Of a stretch of DNA of 25,418 nt, positions 13,598 to 20,245 are shown piece after piece. The stretch is taken from the IMG/VR virus record IMGVR_UViG_3300046837_000101, positions 1 through 25,418 of that record. One strand, written 5' to 3'. The position numbers and the translations under genes were made by a program. Origin of the DNA: a virus. Every line of letters begins with the position of its first letter. Within the stretch, counting starts at the first letter, position 1. Below the pieces are notes generated by a model. That model saw nothing but the letters and a program-made list of their open reading frames with translations, did no database searches and was not told the DNA's origin.

Positions 13598-13783
13598 ATG
13601 CCCCAGCCCGTCTCGTCGCCCATCACCTCGACGCCGTCTGTGGACGGCCAGCCGTATGACGCCACCGCTGACGGCCCGGTCGGTCCCTGGGTGGCACTCG
13701 AAGACAACAGTGGCCCGGCGAGCCTGCAGGGTGGCCGGGTGACCGGCGACTTCGTGGACTCCGCGCCGTGGCGTCAGGTTTAG
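13598..13783 (+). CDS. Small protein of unknown function (61 aa)
   Basis: ATG 13598 has GGAAGGAAG about 8 nt upstream, so it is favoured over an in-frame ATG at 13580, which would overlap the previous gene. The sequence (MPQPVSSPITSTPSVDGQPYDATADGPVGPWVALEDNSGPASLQGGRVTGDFVDSAPWRQV) is Ser/Thr/Pro/Gly-rich and mostly extended. The end (GRVTGDFVDSAPWRQV) resembles the last strands of the preceding protein (TFETISIGGTWKEV), so the pair may be distant paralogues. The stop overlaps by two bases the stop of the convergent glycosyltransferase gene. Confidence 0.68.
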   Translation: MPQPVSSPITSTPSVDGQPYDATADGPVGPWVALEDNSGPASLQGGRVTGDFVDSAPWRQV

Positions 13784-14550
13784 CGCCTGCCCAGTTCGGT
13801 TAGCCGGCGGGTGAACGCCGGGTACCAGTCGATCTCTTCCCAGCCAGGCTGGCGCTGCGTGTCGTAGAGCTGCCTGGTGAACAGCTCATCGACGCCGATG
13901 CCCCACTTCTGTACCCAGCGGGCGAAGCATTCGGCGTCGTGGTATGGCCCGTTGAAGTTCTGCCGGGTTTCCAGCACCTCGCCGATCTTCGGTGCGCCAC
14001 GCCAGAACCGGTCCAGCCCAATGTCGTTGTGACGCATCTGCCAGACGTGCTCGTCGTGGACTGACAGCCGGTCCGGGCAGGTCTGCAGGGCACGCAGCTC
14101 GTAGTCGGCTTCGGGGCCGCCGATGGCGCGGAACCGCTCATCGAACCAGCCGGTGGCATTGAACCCGGCGAGTGACTGCAACTGGACCGTGTCGCCGTGC
14201 GGGGCGATGTAGGTGTCGTAGGCATCGGTGATCAGTTCGTGCCAGCCGGGCAGTACCACCACGTCGTCTTGTGACATCAGGCACCAGTTGCGGGTCTCGA
14301 ATGTGTGCCGCATGCACTGGTTCCAGCACCAGGCGATGCTGCCGGTTTCCCATGACTCCCGGAACATGTTCGGCCACCACTTCACCTGCGGGTAGTCGAG
14401 CCCGATCCCGCTGTAGTCCACGGTGGGGTCGTTGACGATGACGTTCACCGTCTCAAACGGAAACGAGTCCAGCCAGCCGCTGATCGTGGCGCGCAGCGTG
14501 CCCAGCCGCCGGAAGCTCACGATCCACAGGGATATCTCGTCAGGTGTCAC
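13780..14550 (-). CDS. GT-A-fold glycosyltransferase (GT2-like)
   Basis: The 256-aa protein begins MTPDEISLWIVSFRRLGTLRATISGW, a Rossmann-like opening as in GT2 enzymes. It has VIVNDPTVDYSG, then WCLMSQDDVVVLPGWHELI with the DD metal pair at 95-96, and later GWFDERFRAIGGPEADYELRALQ, the acceptor/catalytic region with an acidic pair. It would transfer a sugar from an NDP-sugar. The start GTG 14550 overlaps the preceding stop (GTGA); a GTG at 14562 is possible. It is the last gene of the leftward sugar operon and meets the capsid-side genes tail to tail with no space for a terminator. Confidence 0.82.
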   Translation of the reverse strand: MTPDEISLWIVSFRRLGTLRATISGWLDSFPFETVNVIVNDPTVDYSGIGLDYPQVKWWPNMFRESWETGSIAWCWNQCMRHTFETRNWCLMSQDDVVVLPGWHELITDAYDTYIAPHGDTVQLQSLAGFNATGWFDERFRAIGGPEADYELRALQTCPDRLSVHDEHVWQMRHNDIGLDRFWRGAPKIGEVLETRQNFNGPYHDAECFARWVQKWGIGVDELFTRQLYDTQRQPGWEEIDWYPAFTRRLTELGRR

Positions 14551-14780
14551 GGGTCCAGCCACTCGATCACGGTGCCGTATTCGGGGTGGCCGTGGACTTT
14601 CTCCAGGTCATCCCAGCTTGACCAGATCGAGTGCGAGCGGAATTCGGTGCGCCAGCGGACGCAGACGGTCCCATCGCTGAAAACGACACCCTCAAACTGA
14701 ACTTCATCCGGGGGGGCAGCCGTGCCCTGTTCGTAATATTCAGGCGGCGGATTGGGGCGGTAGCAGTGGAAGCGTCTCAT
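14547..14780 (-). CDS. Small actinophage-type protein (77 aa)
   Basis: The sequence (MRRFHCYRPNPPPEYYEQGTAAPPDEVQFEGVVFSDGTVCVRWRTEFRSHSIWSSWDDLEKVHGHPEYGTVIEWLD) has the VxFEGVVFSDGTVxVRWxTExRSxxxWxSxDD pattern. I associate it with a frequent small protein of actinobacteria and their phages; its function is unknown. The strand-rich centre and following helix suggest a compact beta-beta-alpha unit. ATG 14780 is chosen because it makes an ATGA overlap with the upstream stop; a longer reading from 14819 would enter the neighbouring gene. The stop overlaps the glycosyltransferase start (GTGA). Confidence 0.78.
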   Translation of the reverse strand: MRRFHCYRPNPPPEYYEQGTAAPPDEVQFEGVVFSDGTVCVRWRTEFRSHSIWSSWDDLEKVHGHPEYGTVIEWLDP

Positions 14781-16270
14781 AGCAGCTCCTCCAGCAGGGC
14801 GGCACCGCGTGCCACGCACACCTCATCGAGCGGTTCGGCGTGCAGCGGGGCGCAGTTCAGCAGGGACAGGGCGGCGATCACCATCACGTCATGCGGGATC
14901 TCACCGCCGAGCCATTCTCCCAGCGCGGCCATATGCTGTGGGCGTACCCGCCAGGGCCTGAAATCGCCCCGCCTGGCCCGCCCCCAGTGGACGATCATCC
15001 CGGCCACCAGTTTCGCCAGGTCGTAGCGCCGGTCACCCCAGCGCGTCTTGCCAGCGAAATCTTCCCGCCAGTCGATGCCGGTGAACGCGCCATCGGGGGA
15101 CACGATCACATTGCCGAGGTTGAAGTCGCCGTGGAACGTGACCGGCCGGCAGCCGCGTTCCAGCTCGCCCCACTTCACGCGGGCCACAGCATGCTGCGCC
15201 ACCTCACGCAGCCCCGGCCGCAGCATCGCCACCCGGGCGAGCGTCTTCCCCCGGTAGAACCGGTCACAGTCCGGCGCCGGGTTCAGTACCCGTACCGGAC
15301 GCCACAGGTCACGCTGCGCCCAGTCCAGCAGCCGGGGCACCAGATCAGAGTCACCCTCGGCGGCCTCATAGGCGGGGACGCCCGCCACATACTCGTAGGC
15401 GAACATGTGCGGCCGGGTACCGGTCAGCTTCGGCACGGCGGCGGCGATGTCACCCTGCCGCCGGACACGCCTGGCCAGTGAATCCTGATCTTCGCGGAAC
15501 TTGACCACACGCCCCCGCTCAGGCAGCACATAGGTCACCTCACCCGGCTTGACCCAGTCGTAACCAGAACGGGCCGCGACCGCCCTGGCGTAGGCCGTCT
15601 CGTCGCCAATGTCGGTCCAGCTGATCCGCCGTACAGACAGCGAGGCGAACCTGACCAGCTGGTCAAGCCCACCGGTCACCTGCCGCTCCCCGGCGAGCAG
15701 GCCCGAGGTGGTGATACCACCCCAGAAAGACGGCAGGTCACGGCGGGTGATCATCGCCAGCCCGGTGTAGGCATCACCCGCCGCTGGACCGGGCACCTTG
15801 TCGTAGATCGCATACGCCGCATGGGTGTTCGGGGAAGAGCTGATCCGGCACCAGCGTTCGGGTGCGGTGCCCGCCGGGATGGGCGCGACCCCTGCCCAGG
15901 ATTCCCCGCCGTGCCACAGCGCTTCATCGGCTGCCCACAGCGTGTCGCACGAGGCGAAGATCAGGTCATCGCCGCCCACTTCACTGCGGGCGGCGAGCAG
16001 CGAGGTGCCGGGGCCGCCGCGCGGCTTATCCCAGCCGGGCACGGGGACGAAGGTGATCTTGTGGTCAGGGTGGGCCAGGTCCAGGTAGTCCCGCACCTGC
16101 TCAGCGCGGTAGCCGGTGCAGACGATGATCCTCGCGCCAGGCGGGGCCAGGTCTATCTGGTGGGAGATGACAGCCCGGCCGTCGAGCGGCACCAGCGCCT
16201 TGTGCAGTGCGTCACCAGCCCGGCCCATCCTGGTGCCAGGACCGGCGGCGAGGATGACGAACGCGGTCAT
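14777..16270 (-). CDS. Bifunctional nucleotidyltransferase - APH/choline-kinase-like kinase fusion
   Basis: The N-terminal half (about 1-240) is a sugar or polyol nucleotidyltransferase: VILAAGPGTRMG (5-16, the NTP loop), HKALVPLDG with Lys24, and LIFASCDTLW with the metal-binding Asp. The C-terminal half (about 250-497) is an aminoglycoside-phosphotransferase/choline-kinase fold. Brenner's motif is FHGDFNLGNV (His380, Asp382, Asn387), the metal aspartate is in GIDW (Asp400), and DLAKL follows. LicC/LicA-type fusions that first phosphorylate a small alcohol or sugar and then activate it with CTP or another NTP have this domain pair. Here the substrate is unknown. The gene lies between a cupin and a small protein, overlapping both by 4 nt, so it is probably the activation step of the cassette. 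Confidence 0.85.
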   Translation of the reverse strand: MTAFVILAAGPGTRMGRAGDALHKALVPLDGRAVISHQIDLAPPGARIIVCTGYRAEQVRDYLDLAHPDHKITFVPVPGWDKPRGGPGTSLLAARSEVGGDDLIFASCDTLWAADEALWHGGESWAGVAPIPAGTAPERWCRISSSPNTHAAYAIYDKVPGPAAGDAYTGLAMITRRDLPSFWGGITTSGLLAGERQVTGGLDQLVRFASLSVRRISWTDIGDETAYARAVAARSGYDWVKPGEVTYVLPERGRVVKFREDQDSLARRVRRQGDIAAAVPKLTGTRPHMFAYEYVAGVPAYEAAEGDSDLVPRLLDWAQRDLWRPVRVLNPAPDCDRFYRGKTLARVAMLRPGLREVAQHAVARVKWGELERGCRPVTFHGDFNLGNVIVSPDGAFTGIDWREDFAGKTRWGDRRYDLAKLVAGMIVHWGRARRGDFRPWRVRPQHMAALGEWLGGEIPHDVMVIAALSLLNCAPLHAEPLDEVCVARGAALLEELL

Positions 16271-16626
16271 GCCCGGCCGTAATCGTCTTCGAGGCGGGTC
16301 GTGTCGGTGTCATCGTCGTAGGTGGACACTTCGAGGTAGGACAGCTCCCCGGTGACCCGGTGCGGCACGCCTGGCCTGATCCGCGCCATGCCGATGTGAC
16401 GTTCGGCACCCACCTCGATATAGCCGCTGCCGAACAGCACGATCAGCAGCTCGTCCTTGCGCTGATGCTGCTGCAGCGAGGTCCGGGAGCCTCTCGCCAC
16501 GAACATGTATTTGACCGTGAGGTCGTGACTGGGCGCGTCCAGCCAGTGCATGAACCCCCAGGGGCGCTCTTCGGTGTGGTAATTCTCCATCAGCGCGTCG
16601 AGCAGGTTAGCCGTGGGCGATGGCAT
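16267..16626 (-). CDS. Cupin, mannose-6-phosphate-isomerase-like (type II)
   Basis: The 119-aa protein is a single cupin: RPWGFMHWL (21-29), then SLQQHQRKDELLIVLFGSGYIEVG with the metal ligands His54 and Glu59, and RIRPGVPHRV with His89, followed by LEVST. RPWG...QxHxRxxE...GxPHR is the signature of the isomerase domain that converts mannose-6-phosphate and fructose-6-phosphate, seen at the C-terminus of bifunctional GDP-mannose pyrophosphorylases. As a free-standing domain it may isomerise another sugar phosphate. ATG 16626 has GGGAGG 9 nt upstream and overlaps the aldolase-like gene by 20 nt. The stop overlaps the kinase fusion start (ATGA). Confidence 0.85.
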   Translation of the reverse strand: MPSPTANLLDALMENYHTEERPWGFMHWLDAPSHDLTVKYMFVARGSRTSLQQHQRKDELLIVLFGSGYIEVGAERHIGMARIRPGVPHRVTGELSYLEVSTYDDDTDTTRLEDDYGRA

Positions 16627-17479
16627 CGCTGATCGCCTCCCGCACGTAGTTGTCGCTGTGCTTCGCCAGCACCCGCGTCACGGCAGGCGACTCCAGGTGG
16701 TAGCGCAGCCCGGCCCGCGACAGCACCAGCCTGGTGCCCTCACCGTCGAACCACCGCCGGTAGTCACCGGAGTAGTAGCCGATGTCGAGAATCTTCTCCC
16801 CTTCCTCCGCTGGCAGCAGATGCAGCCAGGCGTCGATCTCGACGTTGGCGAACTCGGGCGCCACGTTGTAGAACCCGGCCAGGTCATAGTTCTGCCGCCC
16901 GCCCAGCCAGTCCAGGTTGTGAGCCTTCACCGCCGTCTTGCCATAGGTGAGCGCGATCAGCGTCGCCTCGGCTGCGTCGATCAGGTGCCCGTATTGCCGG
17001 TCGGCCCAGATGTGGCCACCGAGCGCGGCGACCGCCGCCGATGGCTGGCATATGTCCAGGGCGTGTCCCAGCAGCTCATCCAGCCACCTCTGACTGTCGC
17101 GTTCCCCCCCTACCTCGATGCCGATCCTGTCGCCGTACCGTTCGCACAGCCGCTTCAGCTCGATGCACTGCATTCCCTTGTCCAGGTGGCACACGTCCAG
17201 ATGCAGCACGTCGAACCCCGCGTCAACGTCAGCATCGAGAGCAAGTAGCCAGTTGTCATCGGGATCGCCGTTCTGGTAAGGGCCACCGTGGTCGCGGACC
17301 ACGTCAGTCACGCCGCCGGACAGTTTCTTCACCGCCTCCACCAGTGTCTTGCTGGTGTAGCCCGTGTAGCCGGGTGTGAATTCGCCGACCTGCCGCCGCG
17401 AGGCGACGATCTGCTCGACCTGCAGCCTCGCTGCCTCTTCCACCACGCGCCGCGACGCCGCACCCACGCACAGTTTCAT
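16607..17479 (-). CDS. TIM-barrel aldolase-like protein related to GatZ/KbaZ
   Basis: The 290-aa protein has GVTDVVRDHGGPYQNG (56-71), then a helix and AGFDVLHLDVCH (87-98), CIELKRLCERYGDRIGIEVGGERD (105-128), HALDICQPSAAVAALGGHIW, and ALTYGKTAVKAHNLDWLGG. The DHxGP...GFxxxHLDxx order recalls the non-catalytic subunit family of tagatose-1,6-bisphosphate aldolase (GatZ/KbaZ). Those proteins are about 420 residues, so this one is shorter. A sugar-phosphate aldol role is inferred. ATG 17479 follows the stop of the 44-aa gene by 4 nt (TGAAGCGATG), so the two are probably coupled. I rate the superfamily well and the exact reaction poorly. Confidence 0.7.
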   Translation of the reverse strand: MKLCVGAASRRVVEEAARLQVEQIVASRRQVGEFTPGYTGYTSKTLVEAVKKLSGGVTDVVRDHGGPYQNGDPDDNWLLALDADVDAGFDVLHLDVCHLDKGMQCIELKRLCERYGDRIGIEVGGERDSQRWLDELLGHALDICQPSAAVAALGGHIWADRQYGHLIDAAEATLIALTYGKTAVKAHNLDWLGGRQNYDLAGFYNVAPEFANVEIDAWLHLLPAEEGEKILDIGYYSGDYRRWFDGEGTRLVLSRAGLRYHLESPAVTRVLAKHSDNYVREAISDAIAHG

Positions 17480-17483
17480 CGCT

Positions 17484-17618
17484 TCACCCGCATGGCATCG
17501 GCTCCTCGCATTCGCCGCGAGTGGACGGGCAGGATTTCACCGGCCCGCTGCACCAGCACTGGTGTCCCCCCGCATGCCCTTCGTTCAGAACACAGAAATG
17601 CTTGAGGGTGTGCCGCAC
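17484..17618 (-). CDS. Cys/His-rich 44-aa protein heading the leftward sugar operon
   Basis: GTG 17618 opens a 44-codon frame: MRHTLKHFCVLNEGHAGGHQ, then CWCSGPVKSCPSTRGECEEP and MPCG. It has six cysteines and four histidines, arranged C...NEGHxGGHxCWC...C...C...C, reminiscent of tiny zinc-binding phage proteins with a CxLxxGHxGxH knuckle. Codons end mostly in G or C. The overlapping alternative frame (17476-17718) has poorer codon ends. A TACTAT hexamer lies 7 nt before the GTG and there is no Shine-Dalgarno, which fits a leaderless start. The stop lies 4 nt before the aldolase-like ATG. A regulatory or chaperone role is possible, but nothing shows it. Confidence 0.6.
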   Translation of the reverse strand: MRHTLKHFCVLNEGHAGGHQCWCSGPVKSCPSTRGECEEPMPCG

Positions 17619-17625
17619 AGACGCG

Positions 17626-17631
17626 ATAGTA
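17626..17631 (-). promoter_or_regulatory. -10 element of the leftward sugar operon
   Basis: TACTAT on the reverse strand ends 7 nt before GTG 17618, the distance expected for a leaderless mRNA. No convincing -35 is visible; the region 17-18 nt upstream reads ACTACC/GACTAC. The intergenic space is only 44 nt, so this promoter and the rightward one must overlap. Confidence 0.5.
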
Positions 17632-17650
17632 GCGCAGGCCACCCACACGG

Positions 17651-17656
17651 TAGTCT
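17651..17656 (+). promoter_or_regulatory. -10 element of the rightward sugar operon
   Basis: TAGTCT lies 6 nt before GTG 17663 with no Shine-Dalgarno in between. The -35 position (17628-17633, AGTAGC) overlaps the leftward -10, so the two operons may compete for polymerase. Confidence 0.5.
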
Positions 17657-17662
17657 GGCCCG

Positions 17663-18334
17663 GTGGAAGCCACCGAGCTGGTCATGGTCTGCCCGTCCCG
17701 TGGCCGGCCCGGCAACATCGTGGAACTGACGGAAGCCTGGAAGCAGACCGGTGCCCAGGCGCACCTGATGGTCGTGGTGGATGATGACGACCCCGAGCTG
17801 GACGCCTACCTGTATCTCGACGTAGATCTGCACATCATCTGCGAGCCCCGCCGTCTCGGGCCGATCCTCAACTCGGTCATGCCCCCGATCGCCCAGCACG
17901 GCGGCGCGGTCGGGTTCCTGGGTGATGATCACCGGCCCCGCACTCCCGGCTGGGACAAGGCGCTGGTGGACGCGCTGCCCGGCGTCGCCTACGGCAACGA
18001 CCTGTTCCAGGGGCGCAATCTGCCGACCGCCGTGGCCATGTCGGCGGGGATCGTGCAGGCGCTGGGATATTTCGTGCCACCAGGGCTGATGCACCTGTAC
18101 TTCGATGACTTCTGGCTGACCCTCGGGCGCGAGCTGGGCTCCCTCACCTACCTGGAGGATGTGATCATTGAGCACATGCACCCGGTGGCGGGTAAGGCCA
18201 GCTGGGACGAGGGATATGTGCGGGCCAACTCGATGGAGCAGTTCAACACCGACTCTGCCGCCTACCAGCGGTTCATGACTACCCAGTGGCCGGGCGACCT
18301 GGCCCTGGTGCGGACATCAAGGTGGCGCGAGTGA
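17663..18334 (+). CDS. GT-A-like glycosyltransferase (223 aa)
   Basis: The protein starts MEATELVMVCPSRGRPGNIVELTEAW, a strand-loop typical of glycosyltransferase-like phage proteins. It continues with LMVVVDDDDPELDAY (acidic metal site around residues 38-44), RLGPILNSVMPPIAQHGGAVGFLGDDHRPRTPGWDKAL (a second GDDH motif with a WDKAL helix), and LMHLYFDDFWLTLGRELG. The pair of acidic motifs fits a GT-A fold transferring sugar from an NDP donor. Acceptor and donor are unknown. The start is GTG 17663, behind TAGTCT with no Shine-Dalgarno. It is the first gene of a rightward operon and overlaps the next by 4 nt (GTGA). Confidence 0.78.
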   Translation: MEATELVMVCPSRGRPGNIVELTEAWKQTGAQAHLMVVVDDDDPELDAYLYLDVDLHIICEPRRLGPILNSVMPPIAQHGGAVGFLGDDHRPRTPGWDKALVDALPGVAYGNDLFQGRNLPTAVAMSAGIVQALGYFVPPGLMHLYFDDFWLTLGRELGSLTYLEDVIIEHMHPVAGKASWDEGYVRANSMEQFNTDSAAYQRFMTTQWPGDLALVRTSRWRE

Positions 18335-18957
18335 GTGAGTGGAAACTGTTCGAGGGGGATGCCCCGCACTTCTCTTCGCCGGAATTCTTCGCCGCCCACC
18401 CGTGGGTGCCGCCAGAGAATCAGGCTGGCCACGCCCAGCGGCAGGCGATGGTCGGCGGGATGGTCAGTTACATACTCACCCAGCGGCCGGACATCACCTC
18501 CCTGACTGACCTTGGCTGCGGCGACGGCAGCCTCCTGCACCTCCTGCGCGGCCTGCCAGTGAAGGCGTGGGGTTACGACCTGGGTGAGGCCAACCTGGAA
18601 CGGGCCGCCGAACTGGGGCTTGACGTGCGCCGGGGCGACATTTTCAGCGGCCTGGAATACGGGGACATGCTGATCGCCTCCGAAGTGGTGGAGCACCTGG
18701 CGCAGCCCGAGGCGTTCCTGCGGGGCCTGCCTGACTGCAAGGCGCTGATCCTGTCATCCCCCTCGGCGGAAACCGGTGAATGGCATTACGAGCATCACGC
18801 ATGGGCGTGGGACATGCGCGGCTACGCCGATCTGGTGACCCGCTGCGGCTGGCGGGTGCTGGAACACCGTGAATGCGACGGCGGGGTCAACTGGCACGGT
18901 GGCGTCACGCGCCCGCAGCGGTTCCAGGCCATCCACGCGCACCGGCCGCCCCGGTGA
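18331..18957 (+). CDS. SAM-dependent methyltransferase (class I, 208 aa)
   Basis: Motif I is SLTDLGCGDGSLLHLL (SAM-binding Gly-rich loop), followed by AWGYDLGEANLERAAELG (acidic end of strand 2) and DMLIASEVVEHLAQPEAFL (post-motif EHL as in UbiG/Methyltransf_11 types). A typical late motif is DLVTRCGWRVLEHREC. It probably methylates a small molecule or sugar hydroxyl or amine rather than DNA, because no DNA-methylase NPPY-type motif is present. GTG 18331 is chosen for the 4-nt overlap with the previous stop. The N-terminus (MSEWKLFEGDAPHFSSPEFF) is non-conserved. It is the first of three consecutive methyltransferases. Confidence 0.85.
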   Translation: MSEWKLFEGDAPHFSSPEFFAAHPWVPPENQAGHAQRQAMVGGMVSYILTQRPDITSLTDLGCGDGSLLHLLRGLPVKAWGYDLGEANLERAAELGLDVRRGDIFSGLEYGDMLIASEVVEHLAQPEAFLRGLPDCKALILSSPSAETGEWHYEHHAWAWDMRGYADLVTRCGWRVLEHRECDGGVNWHGGVTRPQRFQAIHAHRPPR

Positions 18958-19493
18958 CGCGGGTGCGGCTGCGGCCCGCCTGGAGCCAGGACCAGCTGAT
19001 GGCGTTCTGCCCCCGGCCCCACGACCACACGCGCTGGCCCGATCACATCGCCAGAGTGGCGGACACGATCCAGCTGGCCCTCGACATGGGCGTCCCCAGC
19101 GTCGTCGCCGATCTGGCGTGCGGCGATGCGGCGATCGGGCGGGCGCTCGCCCCGGACAAGCTGATCCTCGGTGATTTCGCGGCCGGCTATGAGATCACCG
19201 GCATGATCGAGGACACTATTGACATGATCGGGCACGTCGGCATGTTCATCTGCTCGGAGACAGCTGAGCACCTGGATGACCCCGACGCGATGATGGTGAA
19301 GATCCGGGAGAAAGCCGACTCGCTGGTGTTCTCCACCCCGCTCGCCGAGTTCACGCCCATCAACCCGCAGCATTACTGGGGCTGGGACCACGACGGGGTG
19401 AGAGAAATGCTGGAAGCCGCCGGCTGGGTGCCGGTAATACAGCGGGATGTGCTGCACCCGCTCGCCCAGTTCCAGCTGTGGGGGTGCCGGTGA
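18954..19493 (+). CDS. Methyltransferase-fold protein, possible paralogue of the upstream gene (179 aa)
   Basis: VVADLACGDAAIGRALAPDKLILGDF is a motif I, although the loop is ACGDAAIG rather than the usual GxGxG. GMFICSETAEHLDDPDAMM corresponds to the EVVEHL region of the neighbour, and VREMLEAAGWVPVIQRDV closes the fold. The length is at the short end for class I methyltransferases. The overlap of layout with the gene before it suggests an old duplication with divergence. GTG 18954 overlaps the upstream stop (GTGA), and the next gene overlaps this one in the same way. Substrate unknown; a sugar-tailoring step is inferred from the operon. Confidence 0.75.
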   Translation: MTRVRLRPAWSQDQLMAFCPRPHDHTRWPDHIARVADTIQLALDMGVPSVVADLACGDAAIGRALAPDKLILGDFAAGYEITGMIEDTIDMIGHVGMFICSETAEHLDDPDAMMVKIREKADSLVFSTPLAEFTPINPQHYWGWDHDGVREMLEAAGWVPVIQRDVLHPLAQFQLWGCR

Positions 19494-20245
19494 ACTTCAG
19501 CTCACACAATGTCGCCCTGCCAGGCGGGACGCAGACCCTCCCGGGCCAGCTGCTGGTAGCGGAGTCCGGCATATGCCGGGTCGCGCTGAGCGCCCTGGGG
19601 CTGGAGTTCGGCTACGGGCCGCGTTCTGATATCAGGGTCGCGGACCTGGGCTGCCTGGAAGGCGGGTTTACCGCCGAGTTCGCCCGCGCCGGGTATGACG
19701 CGACCGGCATCGAGGCCAGGCAGGAAAACTATGGCAATGCGGTGTGGCTGAAAGACATCCTCGGGCTGGAGAACCTGCACTTCATCCACGGTGATGTCCG
19801 TGAGGTGCTGCCAGGCGTGTCGTTCGACGCCGTGTTCTGCTCTGGCCTGCTCTATCACCTCGATGCACCAGTCGCGTTCCTGAACCTGCTGGGCCAGGTC
19901 ACCCAGCGCATGCTGATCCTGCACACGCACTTCTCGATGGAAAACGGGCACCCGGAAAGTGTCCACAACCCCACTGGAACTTGGTGTGAGCCCTTCCAGT
20001 CACAGCATGAAGGCCGCACCGGGCACTGGTGCCACGAAGAGGACGACCGGTGGGCGAGCTTCGGCAACACCAAATCGTTCTGGCTGTGCAAAGACGACCT
20101 GCTGCTCAGCCTCCACGAGGCCGGGTTCACGCGCGTGTCCGAAGTTCGAGGGCCTGACTGGCACAACACGGCACGTTTCACGACAGTCCAGGGGTCGGGC
20201 GGCGCCTTCCCCGACCATGGCATGTTCGTGGCGGTCAAGCCGTGA
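19490..20245 (+). CDS. SAM-dependent methyltransferase (251 aa)
   Basis: Motif I is RVADLGCLEGGFTAEFARAGYDATGIEAR, a variant with LEGG where most have GxGxG, of the kind found in the DUF1698/FkbM-like neighbourhood of sugar and natural-product methyltransferases. VSFDAVFCSGLLYHLDAPVAFL is the post-I segment with a clear GLLYHLD. A Cys/His/Trp-rich insertion (TGTWCEPFQSQHEGRTGHWCHEEDDRWASFGNTKSFWL) follows and may shape the substrate site. GTG 19490 is picked for its GTGA overlap with the previous gene; an earlier GTG at 19478 is possible. It most likely modifies a sugar or lipid-linked intermediate. Confidence 0.83.
   Translation: MNFSSHNVALPGGTQTLPGQLLVAESGICRVALSALGLEFGYGPRSDIRVADLGCLEGGFTAEFARAGYDATGIEARQENYGNAVWLKDILGLENLHFIHGDVREVLPGVSFDAVFCSGLLYHLDAPVAFLNLLGQVTQRMLILHTHFSMENGHPESVHNPTGTWCEPFQSQHEGRTGHWCHEEDDRWASFGNTKSFWLCKDDLLLSLHEAGFTRVSEVRGPDWHNTARFTTVQGSGGAFPDHGMFVAVKP

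Noticed and set aside
14840-15481. 213-aa open frame on the plus strand
   Set aside because: Antisense to the kinase half of the nucleotidyltransferase-kinase fusion, which has Brenner's motif.
17476-17718. 80-aa minus-strand frame ending in an ATGA overlap with the aldolase-like gene
   Set aside because: It runs through both -10 elements and has poor G/C at codon third positions. The overlapping 44-aa frame (17618-17484) has better codon ends and a Cys/His pattern. The ATGA coincidence leaves some doubt.
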